A stretch of 64,000 nt of DNA from Amblyomma americanum (Eukaryota; Arthropoda; Arachnida; Ixodida; Ixodidae). Below, piece by piece: positions 10,260-21,244 of the stretch. Numbering within the stretch: the stretch's first letter is position 1; the number at the start of each line of letters is the position of its first letter. The stretch lies in the NCBI RefSeq assembly GCF_052857255.1, contig NC_135507.1, positions 76,978,350 to 77,042,349 on the forward strand, in the 5' to 3' direction. A program made the translations under genes and the position numbers. Under the pieces are notes generated by a model. It was not told the DNA's origin, ran no database searches, and saw only the letters and a list, made by a program, of their open reading frames with translations.

Positions 10260-13200
10260 GAGAGATCTGATTTTGAGGTTTTTTAGAGATTTCTAGGCGG
10301 TATAATCATCAGCACAAGCGCGAGTTCAATGAAGCATTCGTCATAGACAGGAAAGGAGCGTCATGCGTTAGCACACCATCGATGGGATTTACAATAAAAG
10401 AGATTGAATATCTTGAATAACCACGACGACTTAATGTGACAGAAGGAACTCTTCATCGCCTTCTTTTGTTTTGTTGTTTTCCTTTCCGGTATTTATTGCG
10501 AGCAATGCAATAAACCTGCAGTTGTAAGTCAGCGCTGTGTGTGTGCGCGCGTCTTCTTTCTCTGTCCCGTATTAGCGCGCTGTTTTTCGGTGTTTTCAAG
10601 GGTCGCCATGCCTGCTTGCAACTCTATTGAGGGGCTACGAGACCTTGCTTAGATGACACGCACCACCGCTGGCTTCAACGTTTCAAATCCGGCCATCATC
10701 CTATTACTTACCGTTTCAGCTTTTCTCTTCAGCACCAGGCCTTCCGAAACGGCTCTCAAGAATGATACAGGGACCATCCATTGTCAAAAAAAAAAAAAGC
10801 CAGCGCAACAGACAGCGCCTTTTCTGCATTTGATGCACACCGATTTTCTGACAACCGATTCCATGCATGGGGGCGCTATACGTCTTTTAACTGTTCAGGA
10901 CTGCTTGTAGCTTGACATGTCATGTCCAGCATTCTCGGGCAAAGTTTTTTAAAATTGGAAAATTGTAAGACACAGTTACGGAAATAAATGTAAGGGTCCA
11001 TTCTTATGATATATGTAGCGAAATCTTACTTTTAAAGTGTTTCCATCGATCGCATTGAATAGTTAAGACTGCCGTATAAAAGCAATGGGGAACGCTTTTG
11101 ACGACAGCAAAAACGCGAATAGAAAAAAAAATACAACACTGCTCTCGGGTGATCTGCGCATATACTGATTGTTGTAGAGTAATCTTATTTTATATGAAAA
11201 AAAAATTGCGCTCATAAACGGTTTACCGCACAAAACTGCTTTTGTCCAGAATTGCTGGGTATGCGGAGTTCTATTGTAGGCAACTTCTAAGTGTTTCTCT
11301 TGCAACTATCGCCACCAAACTGCGCACGAATCAACACCGGTGGCACTTTTAAAGCGGGCACGCCGGTAAATCGGGAATCACGAGAGCTCCCGAAGCAACC
11401 GCTTTCGGTGCGTGCATGTTTACGGCGGGTCCTTGAAAAGAAAATACGTCGTGCGTTTATGCTGACCCTGCGTGACGAGAGAGATGGCCAATTTCGAATG
11501 CGAGAGGGAATTCGGAGGGTATAGAAAGCGCGTAGGTGACCTTGTGTGCACACATGGCTTGCGTGCGGGAAACGTGGACTCGAAACGCGGCACGAAGCCA
11601 CCGAAAATTTAGCAATACAGAGCAGCTAGTGTCGGCGCCGCCCGACAGACTGCGGTCGTTTTAGGAACGTGTCTCAAAAGGTGACGTGTTCAGGTGGCTT
11701 TATGGTTCAACGCTTTATTTTCGCGTATAAATAACGCGACCTGTTGGCGAACATCGAAAGGATAATATCATGGTTGCAACACATTGCTGATAAGTCATCC
11801 AACCGCAGCCGCAGGCAGCTAAACTCTATCGACCGTTTACAGCGCGCGGTTCTTTTGTTTGAGACCAGATGGCGCCACAGGTGCGCTAGGAACACAGCAC
11901 GGACGTGGAACACAGTGCCTCTACGGGTCTAGGCCAGCGTGGAGGCAACAGTAGAAATATCACGGGTGGCTGTCGAATGCGTTCTTTCTACGAATATGTG
12001 GAAAGGCAGAGAAAATACGTGCTCTGCTGTGAGTTGCAAGAATTGCGACGGATAGTTAAGGGAGTGGGATGAGATCGTTTGCGATCATCACGGAACCAAA
12101 CTGTACAAGGACATACTGTCCCTGTCGCACCCGTTCGGCATGCACCTTTCCGAGCGGGCGAACGCGACAAACACGTTCACCAGCGCTAGATAGCCAATAT
12201 AGGAAAAAATGTTTCGATCTTGGGAAATGTGCGAGGGTAAGTGCACTACATAGCCGCATGAACAAGCTGTTCCGCAGCCGAAACCGTCACTTGCGCTTTC
12301 AGATGCTGTGCAGTTGTGTCCGCGTGTGTAGCGAGACCCCATTGCTCGTAAGTTAAGGTGTGCGGCCATTAGTAACAGAAGCGCCCGAGGACGAATTAGG
12401 TACAGAAAGGAAGGACGACTTACGCTCCTACATACCGCCACTGCAGATTATGCAGCGCACAGCCGCGCGAGCGGACAACGATTACCGTCAGTCCGTGTAT
12501 TACATGACGTCGTGCTAATGTTGAACTTCCTTCAAAGTAGCGCGGTTTTCGTGGACCATATTCGTAATAAAGCATTTGCATTACGGCTGATCTGCTGGGT
12601 GGTTGTCACTTCCTCGCGGTTCATGCGAGACAGTCACTAAAAGTGACTCCGCAGGGAAGCGGTCAGAGTGAAGCTCATTACTTACCGCCAACGAGACCTC
12701 GATAATTTTCATATCCGCATATCTAGCGTGGAGCATACCATAACTTTATATGTGAAGCTGACATAATTGTGAACTTCGTGTAGTATTAACGCGTTTCCAT
12801 GCGCGTGTTCTAACAATAATATCGCGGAATCCTTCGAAACAATTACACGCCAGATCGTGAAGACTGTTTTATGCATGGTACTGCTACCATGATAGTTAGC
12901 ATTTCTGTGTCTATTTATTCTGTCGCCTTTCTGCGTTTGATAAACCAGCAGAAAATATTTTAGGTTTCCTAAGCACCGATAACAGGTTGTAAACAAATGC
13001 GTACGATGTGCATGTGAGCGTTTTAGAGCGGTGTCTGCATGCATGTTCACAACACGTCAACGATCTACGAGCATACGAGCATTAAACATTGCCGTATTAG
13101 ATAATAACGATAAAAACATTCAGCAAAGCTTTCAGCGGATGCAAAGACCAGCAATCAGGCGATCCATCTCTTGGCTTGAAGAAGGAGAGCTGAGCGGCTC

Positions 13201-13540
13201 TCCGCGGCTTGAAGCCCAATCACGTTCTCACGCCTCAAGTGGTCAAATCAGGGCTCTCACATGTCCTTCGAAGCTTTGGACAAACTATAGTGTCTTCTGT
13301 CCACACCTTCACAACCGTATCAGCCGAAACACTGCCTGGCAGAACTGAACCATCAGGCGCAGCAGCCGTCGCGAAGAGGCGCGCACCGAGCAGTCAGGAT
13401 CGAGGCGTGTAATGGCGGCGTGATCACGTGATCAAAGATGGTAGCCCCCGTGATACGGCGCTGTAAAGGCTGTATAGCCAGCAGAAGTATTTGGAACGCG
13501 GGAGTCGAGGCCCATGAAAGGCGTATGAGGGTCCATGTTT
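10260..13540. other. No gene seen; possible PLE 3' tail at 10490-10600
   Basis: Only short open frames lacking similarity or plausible splice structure. At 10490-10600 an AATAAA signal is followed by a TCTTTCTCTGTCCCGTATTA-type stretch and GCGCGCTGTT, like the 3' untranslated tails of tick PLEs. The fully palindromic TGATCACGTGATCA lies at 13421-13434, in an otherwise blank stretch. Confidence 0.4.
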
Positions 13541-13840
13541 GTTCGATTGGCCGACTAACCGGCTGGCTGACTCACTGGCTAGATGACTGACTCACTGATT
13601 GACTGGTTAACTGACTGACAACTGATTGATTGACTGGCTAACTGATTGACTGACTGAATGACTGACTAATTCACTGGTTAACTGACTCAGTGATTGCTTG
13701 AATGAGCGCCTGCCTGGTTGACTGTCTGTCTTGCAGACTGATTGACTGAGAGACTGGCTAAATGACTGGCTGGTTGACTGAGTGAGGGGCTCGCTAACTG
13801 ATTTACAGGCTCAATGACTGAATGATTTACTGAGGAATTA
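13541..13840. repeat. Degenerate (ACTG)n/(TGAC)n simple-repeat tract
   Basis: About 300 bp made of variants of ACTGACTGG, CTGATTGACTG and GGCTAACTGA. On the minus strand it gives a repetitive Ser/Gln/Val-rich nonsense peptide. This is a decayed microsatellite and not a gene. Confidence 0.8.
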
Positions 13841-14539
13841 TTAGATTGTTTCTGCGCCCGAGCTTTGGATACAACATGCAACTGCAGGACGGAAAAGTGG
13901 CAAGGGGCATCCTTTCGACCGGCCCTGTTGCGCTTCTTGCTAAGCATTATATGCGCGCCATAGCTACGCACAGAAAGCCGTTTTCTTGTGGCATTTTGAA
14001 GAGATGTCTTTTCTTGCAATGCAAGGTCGCGATAGAGGGGTCACTTCTAAATCTCTGCCAGCTTTCTCAGTGCCAGGTAGTGCCCACCAGACCGTGGAGC
14101 CACCAGGGGAGTTAACATACGCGAAGCTCTTTCTCCATTTGCTTTACTGTACCGTCAAGAAACAGGATACATTAGAGAAGGGTGCTTCTACAAAAATATC
14201 AAATGAAAAAAAAGCGAAGAAAAAACCCGCGATTCAGCTGCACAAATTCATTGCCAATGACTTCCCGTACAGAGGTCCCTGTATACTATCGAGGCTGCCT
14301 TCTTCGTCTGCTGCTTTTTTCTCTTCTTCATCATATATTCTTTCATGTTCACCTGTGTAACACGGGTAGCCTAGCCTACTGCTTATGGGCGATTCACACG
14401 ACGGTCCGTTCGCCCGCGGCCCGCGCATCACGTGTTCATGCGCCACTAAAATCTGGCCTGCGATCCGATGACGTCAAGCTGATGCGACGGACCAAAAGAA
14501 CAGACGACGCGCTGCGTGTACCACTGTTGCCAGATTATT
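13841..14539. other. No gene seen; partial MITE end
   Basis: No convincing coding frame. The block GGGCGATTCACACGACGG at about 14387 resembles the terminal repeat of the MITE at 9488, but no second end or TTAA pair was found. Confidence 0.3.
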
Positions 14540-16222
14540 TTAAAGCGTTTGGCAACGCTGGTCAAACTGGTTTTTCCTCCCGACCCGTGACTGCGATTGA
14601 ATGGTGCAGGTGCGGCCCTTTGTCCAAATCCACAATGGCCTGGGCCGTCTTGTTACCCAGTCGATCACTTCGTCATGGTAGCGAACCCAGGGCAGCTTGT
14701 CAAAGCAGCGCGCCAGCTCAACGCCACTCAGCGAAATGCGGCAGCCGAAATACTGGCAAGAGCGGGGGTTGCCAGAGCTGGCGCGTGCAACAACACCAGC
14801 ACCCTGCTCTGCATGCTTTTTCTGCCGTATTTTTCTCTTCAGTAGCTTTTGTAGATTCTTTTCAGCCACTGACGTAATTAGCGCGTCAGGGTACCGACTC
14901 ATCCTTAGCCTACCAATTTGCCTCTTGATGCTACGCTCTACCTGATGGGAACACGATTTCTTAAGACACTGCGCCAAACTGTTACTTGCTACACTTCTTT
15001 TCACCAATTTAGAGCGCGCGGAATGATAACTTAAGAAGCTTTTTCCCGTTTTCGTCAGGTACGTCCAACACGTGTGCTTGCCACCTTCTTTTATCTCTAT
15101 GTCCAAGAATCTAATCACAGAGTTCTGTGGCAGTTCGAACGTGAATTCCAGCCCGGCGAAAACCTCTCGGAAAACATCTAATATGCTGCTTACTGACAAT
15201 CGGTTCGCAATCGCCAAAGGGAAACAAAGCAGAAAATCATCAACAAAACTAAATGCCTTTAGAAATTCAAACTGTGCCAATCTTGATTTCAAGGCCCGGT
15301 TTCCCTTTGCCATGTAGATATCCGAAATGACCGGAGCAATGCACGACCCAATGCTAATACCACTTTTTTGAACATACAATTTCGAGCCAAATTCCACAAC
15401 CAAAGTACTGAGGTATTTTTCCAGCAACTTTAGGAAACTGACACTAATGCCACACTCATTTTGGAACCTGACTGCCCCAAAGTGATCAACACATTCTTCA
15501 ACTGCAGTTAATGCAGCCGCGACTGGAATACTACAGTACATGTCCTTAACATCCACTGATACAAAGGTCACTGGCGTGCTTTTCTTCAAGAAGGCGATGA
15601 CTTCTTCAGAACCCCGGATTGTAAACGGATCGTCCACCTGCAGTCTCGACAGGTTCCCTTGTAGAAACCTCGCGACACCCCTCTGCCACGTCTCTCTGTC
15701 ATCAATGATTGTCCGGAACGGATTTCCTTCCTTGTGTGTTTTCACGGTGAACATTGGCGTGAGGCTCAGCTGTTTGCAGTCCTTGACTTGTTTAGCTAGG
15801 TGTCCCAGATCTAGACTTGCACACAAGTCTGCTGCTTGCTTCTTTACTCGTTTTAGGTGTATTTCCTTCAAGTTGGTTTCAGCAAAGTTCTTCTCCAGCG
15901 CTGTCAACGACATTTCCTTAGAGTAAACGTCTTTCATCACCACGAACTTCCCTGTTTTATCCGACAGCAGTAACGCTAAGTTGTTTGACTTCAAAAAGTC
16001 CAGCGTCTCTTTGGTGGCGCACCTTCTCAGGCTTGGAGGAGAGTATCTCATGACACACCGCTCACCTTCAGCCGCACAAGCAGCTTTCTGTTGTTTGGAC
16101 ACCTTCGCGGTAACGGCATGTGCCATGCTGAGAACTTGTTCTGTCGAGGGACAAATGTCGGTAGCGAACTTGGGCCCTTTGTCGAGCGTATCTCTCACCT
16201 TCTCTGGTAGTTGCTGGCCAGA
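14540..16222 (-). CDS. PLE reverse transcriptase (N-terminus cut off by a LINE)
   Basis: About 560 codons of uninterrupted PLE-type RT. Visible landmarks: LNLSGQQLP at the break point (the block just upstream of PLE RT domains), FTVKTHKEGNPFRTIID, FVSVDVKDMYCSIP (first catalytic Asp), SGISIGSCIAPV and FVDDFLL (catalytic DD; PLEs use xxDD in place of YADD), then RFLDIEI. PLE RTs are related to telomerase RT. The open frame extends upstream to 16342, but the codons before about 16222 are the 3' UTR of the inserted LINE (it reads through AATAAAATGAC), so that start is artificial. The usual C-terminal GIY-YIG domain is missing; the last ~60 residues look non-PLE. The frame has no stop, so decay is recent. 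Confidence 0.8.
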   Translation of the reverse strand, partial: SGQQLPEKVRDTLDKGPKFATDICPSTEQVLSMAHAVTAKVSKQQKAACAAEGERCVMRYSPPSLRRCATKETLDFLKSNNLALLLSDKTGKFVVMKDVYSKEMSLTALEKNFAETNLKEIHLKRVKKQAADLCASLDLGHLAKQVKDCKQLSLTPMFTVKTHKEGNPFRTIIDDRETWQRGVARFLQGNLSRLQVDDPFTIRGSEEVIAFLKKSTPVTFVSVDVKDMYCSIPVAAALTAVEECVDHFGAVRFQNECGISVSFLKLLEKYLSTLVVEFGSKLYVQKSGISIGSCIAPVISDIYMAKGNRALKSRLAQFEFLKAFSFVDDFLLCFPLAIANRLSVSSILDVFREVFAGLEFTFELPQNSVIRFLDIEIKEGGKHTCWTYLTKTGKSFLSYHSARSKLVKRSVASNSLAQCLKKSCSHQVERSIKRQIGRLRMSRYPDALITSVAEKNLQKLLKRKIRQKKHAEQGAGVVARASSGNPRSCQYFGCRISLSGVELARCFDKLPWVRYHDEVIDWVTRRPRPLWIWTKGRTCTIQSQSRVGRKNQFDQRCQTL

Positions 16223-18540
16223 CAGGTTCAAAGTCAAAGTGAAAGTCATTTTATTCAGGCAGCAGTAATAGGTGCCTAGGAGGCAGACATAAAGGCAAAT
16301 TAATGCCTGACTCAGTGTCGGCCCCCTTCCCAAACACATCACTCAACAGCAGGTACAGTCACATCGTTGAACAAAGTTTCGATCAACATAAAAGGAACAC
16401 ATTAATACAGCATAGCATACAGGGCTAAGTCATACTGCGAGGAAACAAAACAGCCAATATAAATCGCATGCAGTAATAGGCAGAGAAAATAAACAAGCGG
16501 GAACAATAAAACATTCACAACAAAAACCATCTGGTGTCTACTTGGAACCCAAAAAGAAAAAAAAAGGAAATAGTCAAAATTGTGTGCTAAAAAAAATGTG
16601 TTAATGTTTCTGTTAAAGGCTAGAGCTGAAGAACTGTCAGTAATAATATTCATAACCATGGCGTGCTTATTCAAGAAGTCAGGAATCTGATATGTTAACT
16701 TTTGTGTTCCGTAGTTTGTACGAATCCTGTCTCTGTTATAAATGGTATGCCGGAGATTGTACATGTGTTCTTTATGAAGATATTTCTCTGTGAACGATGA
16801 TGCATTCTGTTTGATTTGAGTGTATATAGCTACTGCTAGTTTTTTACATAGGATGTTTGTGATAGTCAGGATTCGGTGTTTTTGGAATAACGGTGCTGTA
16901 TGAGTTCGGCGTGGGACATTTTCTATTTGGCGCAGAAAATGTTTTTGTAGTACATGTAGGTTTTCTAAATTTGTTTTTGTGGTCGTACCCCATACAAGAA
17001 GACAGTAGTGCAGACGGGAGTGTATTAGAGCATAATACAATTGCTTTTTTAACCATGGTGGTAGCAAATCCTTTAGTTTATAGGTGAGCCCAATCGTTCT
17101 TGAGATATCTGTTCGAACTTTTGCGACATGTGCAGACCAGTTTAGGTGTTCCTGAAAGATTACACCTAGAAATTTATGTGATGCAACGCGTTCGATCTGT
17201 TCATTGACGAAGCGCAGAAGAATGTCTGACATACATTTATTTTTTGGTCGAAATACAATATATTTTGTTTTGTTCGTGTTTAGGGCTAGTTTATTTACGT
17301 CGAGCCATACCGATAGGTTACACAGCCAGACATTCGCCTGCCTCTCAATATCTACAATATTCGCACCAGAAAAGAAGGCGTTAGTGTCATCAGCATACAG
17401 GATAATTTGCGGGGTTAGTGGAATATTTACAATATCATTGATATATAACAGAAACAATAATGGACCAAGTATAGACCCTTGTGGTATCCCATATGCGATA
17501 ACACCAATATCTGACTGCGCTTTGCCTACCGCTGTGTACTGAAATCTGTTTGACAGGTAACTCTTAATTAAGTCGAGAGCAACGCCTCTAATTCCGTAGT
17601 TGGGTAACTTTTGCAGTAAGATTTCATGTTTGATAGAGTCGAATGCTTTTTTGAAATCAAGAAACAAACCTACTGTGTACAATTTATGCTCAAAGTTATC
17701 TATTATTTGATCTTTAATATATAGAACGGCCGTCTCCGTTGACTTACATTTTTGGAACCCATACTGTTGTTCTACTATGACGTCGTTTTGCTGGAAGTAG
17801 TTTAGAAGGCGTGTATTTATAACTTGTTCTATTATTTTAGAAAAGATTGGCAAGACAGAGATAGGTCTGTAGTTATTAAGGCTACATTTATCACCTCCTT
17901 TATGAACAACGGATACTCTTGCGATTTTCAGTTTATCAGGAAAGACACCCGAACTTAGGCTCAAATTGCATATATGCGACAAAGGGCGGCTAAATAGATG
18001 TGCAACTGATTTTATTGGTTGCGCTTTCAAGTTATCCACTCCGCAAGCACTACTGTTATTTAGCTTTTTTAGTAGCGTAAATATTTCTGCCTCTGTAGTA
18101 GGAGTCAAATAGATTGAACCCGCAACAGCCGAACCCATATATGATTTGCAGTCAAGGCTAGAGCTATCCGCGTTGTTCGTATTAAATGCTCCTGCGTTTA
18201 GGAAGTGTTTGTTGAATTTATTTGCTAGCGAGGTTCCCGTAAAAGTTGTGCCTTCAATATTCAATTTCTTGAGTTCTTTCTTCTGAGTATTTGACATGAG
18301 ATGGTTTGCGGTTTGCCACATTTTTCTTGGGTTGTTGATGACACCTGCAAACTTGTTTTCGTAGTAGGAATGGCGCGCTTTTTTAATGTCATGTCCTAGT
18401 TTGTTTCTTATTTTCTTATATTGATTTAAGTAGTCCAGAGCTCTAGTTCTGATAAATAGAGCGAAAAGTCTATCACGTTCCTTGATTCTGTTTAAAAGTG
18501 TTCTGTTAATCCACGGCTTAATCAGATGGTCATCTACTTT
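16222..18540 (-). mobile_element. CR1/L2-like LINE inserted in the PLE
   Basis: The 3' end is at about 16222 (AATAAAATGACTTTCACTTTGACTTTG, followed directly by PLE codons). The 5' end is truncated at about 18540, where codons change from PLE-like (RKRQRTKV) to LINE-like (DDHLIKPWINRTLL). Length is about 2.3 kb. No clear target duplication was found. Confidence 0.7.
16402..18540 (-). CDS. LINE reverse transcriptase (5'-truncated)
   Basis: An intact frame of about 710 codons; the open frame as such extends to 18942 through fused PLE codons. It starts in the linker between endonuclease and RT. RT landmarks: NYRPISVLPIFSK, STETAVLYIKDQI, GLFLDFKKAFDSIKHE, GIPQGSILGPLLF and LYADDTNAFF with the catalytic Asp pair, then the thumb and a C-terminal cysteine/His-poor tail ending at a stop at 16402. 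It is similar in layout to the RT at 3729-6308 and probably of the same clade, but clearly a different family. No endonuclease remains, so this copy is not autonomous. Confidence 0.8.
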   Translation of the reverse strand, partial: KVDDHLIKPWINRTLLNRIKERDRLFALFIRTRALDYLNQYKKIRNKLGHDIKKARHSYYENKFAGVINNPRKMWQTANHLMSNTQKKELKKLNIEGTTFTGTSLANKFNKHFLNAGAFNTNNADSSSLDCKSYMGSAVAGSIYLTPTTEAEIFTLLKKLNNSSACGVDNLKAQPIKSVAHLFSRPLSHICNLSLSSGVFPDKLKIARVSVVHKGGDKCSLNNYRPISVLPIFSKIIEQVINTRLLNYFQQNDVIVEQQYGFQKCKSTETAVLYIKDQIIDNFEHKLYTVGLFLDFKKAFDSIKHEILLQKLPNYGIRGVALDLIKSYLSNRFQYTAVGKAQSDIGVIAYGIPQGSILGPLLFLLYINDIVNIPLTPQIILYADDTNAFFSGANIVDIERQANVWLCNLSVWLDVNKLALNTNKTKYIVFRPKNKCMSDILLRFVNEQIERVASHKFLGVIFQEHLNWSAHVAKVRTDISRTIGLTYKLKDLLPPWLKKQLYYALIHSRLHYCLLVWGTTTKTNLENLHVLQKHFLRQIENVPRRTHTAPLFQKHRILTITNILCKKLAVAIYTQIKQNASSFTEKYLHKEHMYNLRHTIYNRDRIRTNYGTQKLTYQIPDFLNKHAMVMNIITDSSSALAFNRNINTFFLAHNFDYFLFFSFWVPSRHQMVFVVNVLLFPLVYFLCLLLHAIYIGCFVSSQYDLALYAMLY

Positions 18541-18942
18541 GGTGCGCTGCCTTTTCCTTGGTAGCCTTGAGAACGTTGTCTTCCAAAGGTCCTCCCCGAA
18601 CGACTCTGTGACACCGCTGAAGTAGCGGCCCATGAAGCGCGCTTCCTCCTCGTCAAGTACGGCACTGCAGGTCACTTGTATCTCTAGCCGAAACAGCCGA
18701 ATTTTCCTCCAACTTCCCGCTCTTAAAATCTTGCACAGACGTCGCGCTGTTTTTTCCGTCGGAGCCATACTTCCCAGTAAGGAGTTCAGCACGGGGGTCG
18801 AAAGGCCATGAGACAAGGCGTAGGTGAGGGTACGGGTGCGGCATCTCTCCTGAGCAATGCAATTCACAAGAAAATACACACGAGTAAGGGGCGGAAGGTT
18901 AGGAATGTTTAAGCCCGTTGAACTGGAAATAAGCGTAAGCAA
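18540..18942 (-). CDS. Probable N-terminal part of the split PLE protein
   Basis: About 134 codons joined in frame to the LINE RT by the insertion. It is basic and helical (MAPTEKTARRLCKILRAG, EEEARFMGRYFSGV, RLPRKRQRTKV). PLE proteins have a poorly conserved basic N-terminus ending just before the NLS block, which is exactly where the other PLE part restarts at 16222. I infer that both belong to the same original frame. The alternative is unrelated host or element sequence. Confidence 0.45.
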
Positions 18943-19103
18943 GGCAGTAATGTGGGCTAGTTAGTTGTACATTTTGGTTTGAACGCGCTACACACTAACA
19001 AAACGACACCGGAACGAAGGACACAGGACAAGTGCGCACTAATAACTAAAATTTATTCTGGTACGAGGGTACATAAATACATTCCACGAACATGCTGAAA
19101 CAA

Positions 19104-19860
19104 TCAATTCATTGCCAACGGCTGTGTCGCACGCTCCTTCGTTTTTTGATGTCGTAACGGGTGCTCTAGCAGGCGCCTCCGTAAAGGGTAGAAGTGGAGG
19201 CAGGCCAACAAGCAGGCATCTGTAGTCTCGGGTTCCGCGCAAACCGTGCACAATGGGGAGACCGCCGAGACCAGATCTATGTTGGTAGAAGTTGAATTGA
19301 GGACCTGAGGCACGCGACAACTTAGAACGCGTGAAAGATACCTCAAGCTTGCGCGATCGCCATCCCTTACTGCACCACTGGTAGAGATGCTCTTGGAAAC
19401 CTGGCCGCTGTAATATATGCGCAGGGGCGGAAAGAGAGATAAGACGGGGCCTTGAAGAGATGCCTTCGCCAGGGTATCGGCAACCTCATTGAAATGAATT
19501 CCTCTGTGCCCAGGCACCCAAACCAACCGTAATGAACCCAAGTGGGAGGTAGCAAGCATTCGAGTAAGCCGAGTGCCTGTGATCCCGTAAACGCTGTGAG
19601 AGAGGAACACAGAGATAATAAGTCATAATTATGACAGAAGGCAATGATCTGTTTAATTTGCGCAAAGCCAGGACTACTGCTAAAAATTCGGCCAAATATA
19701 GGGAGGAAGTCGGGTAGGCGGTGCGAAAATGACCAATCGAGAGATAGAGGGAAAAATACCCACACTGAGAAGCGTCTGTCGCAATGAGAAAATGAGAAGG
19801 AAAGCACATCAAGTAATATTGTAATAAGCTGCTGAGCAAATGGTAAGGAATAAATTTTGC
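19104..19860 (-). pseudogene. RNase H and C-terminal zinc-knuckle relic of an I/R1-type LINE
   Basis: Minus-strand fragments in different frames recover an RNase H domain: FLIATDASQCG (first catalytic Asp), LAEFLAVVLALRKL (catalytic Glu), then RLVWVPGHRGIHFNEVADTLAK (VPGHxGIxxNExAD box). A CxxC motif (CTVCAEPETTDACLL) of the kind found at LINE ORF2 C-termini follows. Frameshifts separate the blocks and there is no RT nearby, so it is a dead 5'-truncated copy. Confidence 0.7.
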
Positions 19861-20103
19861 ATGGTTTGGATCGATGTCATCAAAGACAATCTGAATAGAT
19901 GCAGAATTGGCTCACATAAGGAGGATGTCCGAAATGCGGACGTTTAAGGGGTCAAGGAGAGATTGCAGAAAACAAATTTTTGCAGTATAGAACCGAGACC
20001 AGCTTTCGTTGAAAAATGTCCCAGGCTGACGAAGAAAGATCAAATTTGAGGCATGAAGCAACATGTACCGCCTTGCTTAGGGTGGGGACACCTCGGTACA
20101 AGG

Positions 20104-20686
20104 TTGCTTAAATGTGCACAAAACAGGAATCTCAACTCTTCTTTTTACCGCGGGAACTCTTTCTACACGTTCTGGTCACTCTTAGAAACTTCAAATTATT
20201 TTCCTGTGCAGCCGATTGCCGTAATTAAATCGGATTAAATGTTCCGGCTCCCGCCTTTTTTTTTTTTTAACTCAATGCGGTAGGTATAGCGGAGTCAACC
20301 AACGCGTGGATTGCCTTTCAGCCAGTCCAGTGGCAGCTTCGCTTTCGCAGTTATTTTAGGTTCTTGTGAATAAAAAGTATCAGTCACAGACAATATGGCC
20401 GCAAATCAGGCCCACGGAAATAAAAATACACGTGGACTCTTTGATTTACGTATCACTCCGCCGATGGCAGACCGGCAAGCCGCCACAGGTCTGGCTGACG
20501 CGTTGGTTGACTCCTCCTACCTAGCAAAAAAGGCGGGTAGGCGGGACATTTAATCCAATTTAATTAAGTCAATCGGCCGCACAGGACAATAATTCGAAGC
20601 TTCTAAGAGTGCCCGGAACGTGTAGACAGATTTCCCGCGGTAAAAAGACGAGTTCAGATTCATCGTAAGTGCACCTTTAAAGCAGC
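20104..20686. mobile_element. Foldback element with ~220-bp inverted arms
   Basis: The arm at 20104-20340 is matched in inverse orientation by 20475-20686 with a few mismatches and small indels. Shared blocks include TTTTTACCGCGGGAA, CTACACGTTC, CACTCTTAGAA and GAGTCAACCAACGCGT. The loop is about 135 bp. No coding frame is present. It could form a long hairpin RNA or DNA, and probably represents a foldback/MITE family. Confidence 0.75.
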
Positions 20687-20699
20687 CTAAAACGGCCGC

Positions 20700-21244
20700 C
20701 AAACATAGTGGGTGGCAATTTCTGAACACCAATTTGTGGCCCAACACCTGCTATTATGTTGGCAGGATAGCCATGGCTGGAGGACGAGTGCACAAAAGTG
20801 CACTACAAGTGACGGGGGGGGGGGGGGAGAGAAAGGGCTTTGGGAGCATTGTATGGTGGACCCTGTTCCCAGAAGAAAAAGAGAAAATCTGAGTACAGGG
20901 CTGAGGGAAGAATTCTCTAAACACCCTCGCCCCCATCTCGCCTTCCTGTGCCTCTGCATTTTTGTTAAAGGGCAGGGAAATTTGGAAGGAAAGGCTGCTG
21001 CAGCTAGGGGTGCTTGCAAAGGGGCATTGTGCCCTTTCTAACAGCCGCATAGCACCACGCGATCTCAAAAGCTGGTGGCACCCGACCAACGATCAGCCCC
21101 TCTTTCTTCCACCCCCTAATCCCATGGCACACAAAAGTAGAAGCACCTATAGGCTCCCTACACAAAAGCAGCTCACTGGGCTATTGTGGTTGGGGCCAAA
21201 GTGGCGCAGTTTCAATAAAGCACAGTCTAATTAAAAAAAAAAAA
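20700..21244. other. Unknown segment ending in AATAAA and an A-tract
   Basis: No similarity recognised. It contains a G-run at about 20815-20827 and ends with AATAAA (21215) and a 13-A tract (21232-21244), which resembles the end of a retroposed transcript or a short LINE/SINE 3' end. Confidence 0.3.

Larger units (their letters stand above)
14540..19090 (-). mobile_element. Penelope-like element, split by a LINE
   Basis: A minus-strand PLE. Its 5' flank (18950-19090) carries a GTGCGCACTTGTCCTGTGTCC-like stretch that is common around tick PLEs. The N-terminal coding part is at 18942-18540, a LINE occupies about 18540-16222, and the RT coding part is at 16222-14540. No GIY-YIG endonuclease follows the RT: the C-terminus runs into unrelated sequence near 14600, so the element is 3'-truncated or belongs to an endonuclease-lacking type. 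Confidence 0.7.

Noticed and set aside
13541..13840. CRISPR-like or satellite array
   Set aside because: The units are short, irregular ACTG variants without spacers; a decayed simple repeat.
14182..14877. 231-codon plus-strand open frame
   Set aside because: Partly antisense to the PLE RT and partly MITE-like sequence; no domain.
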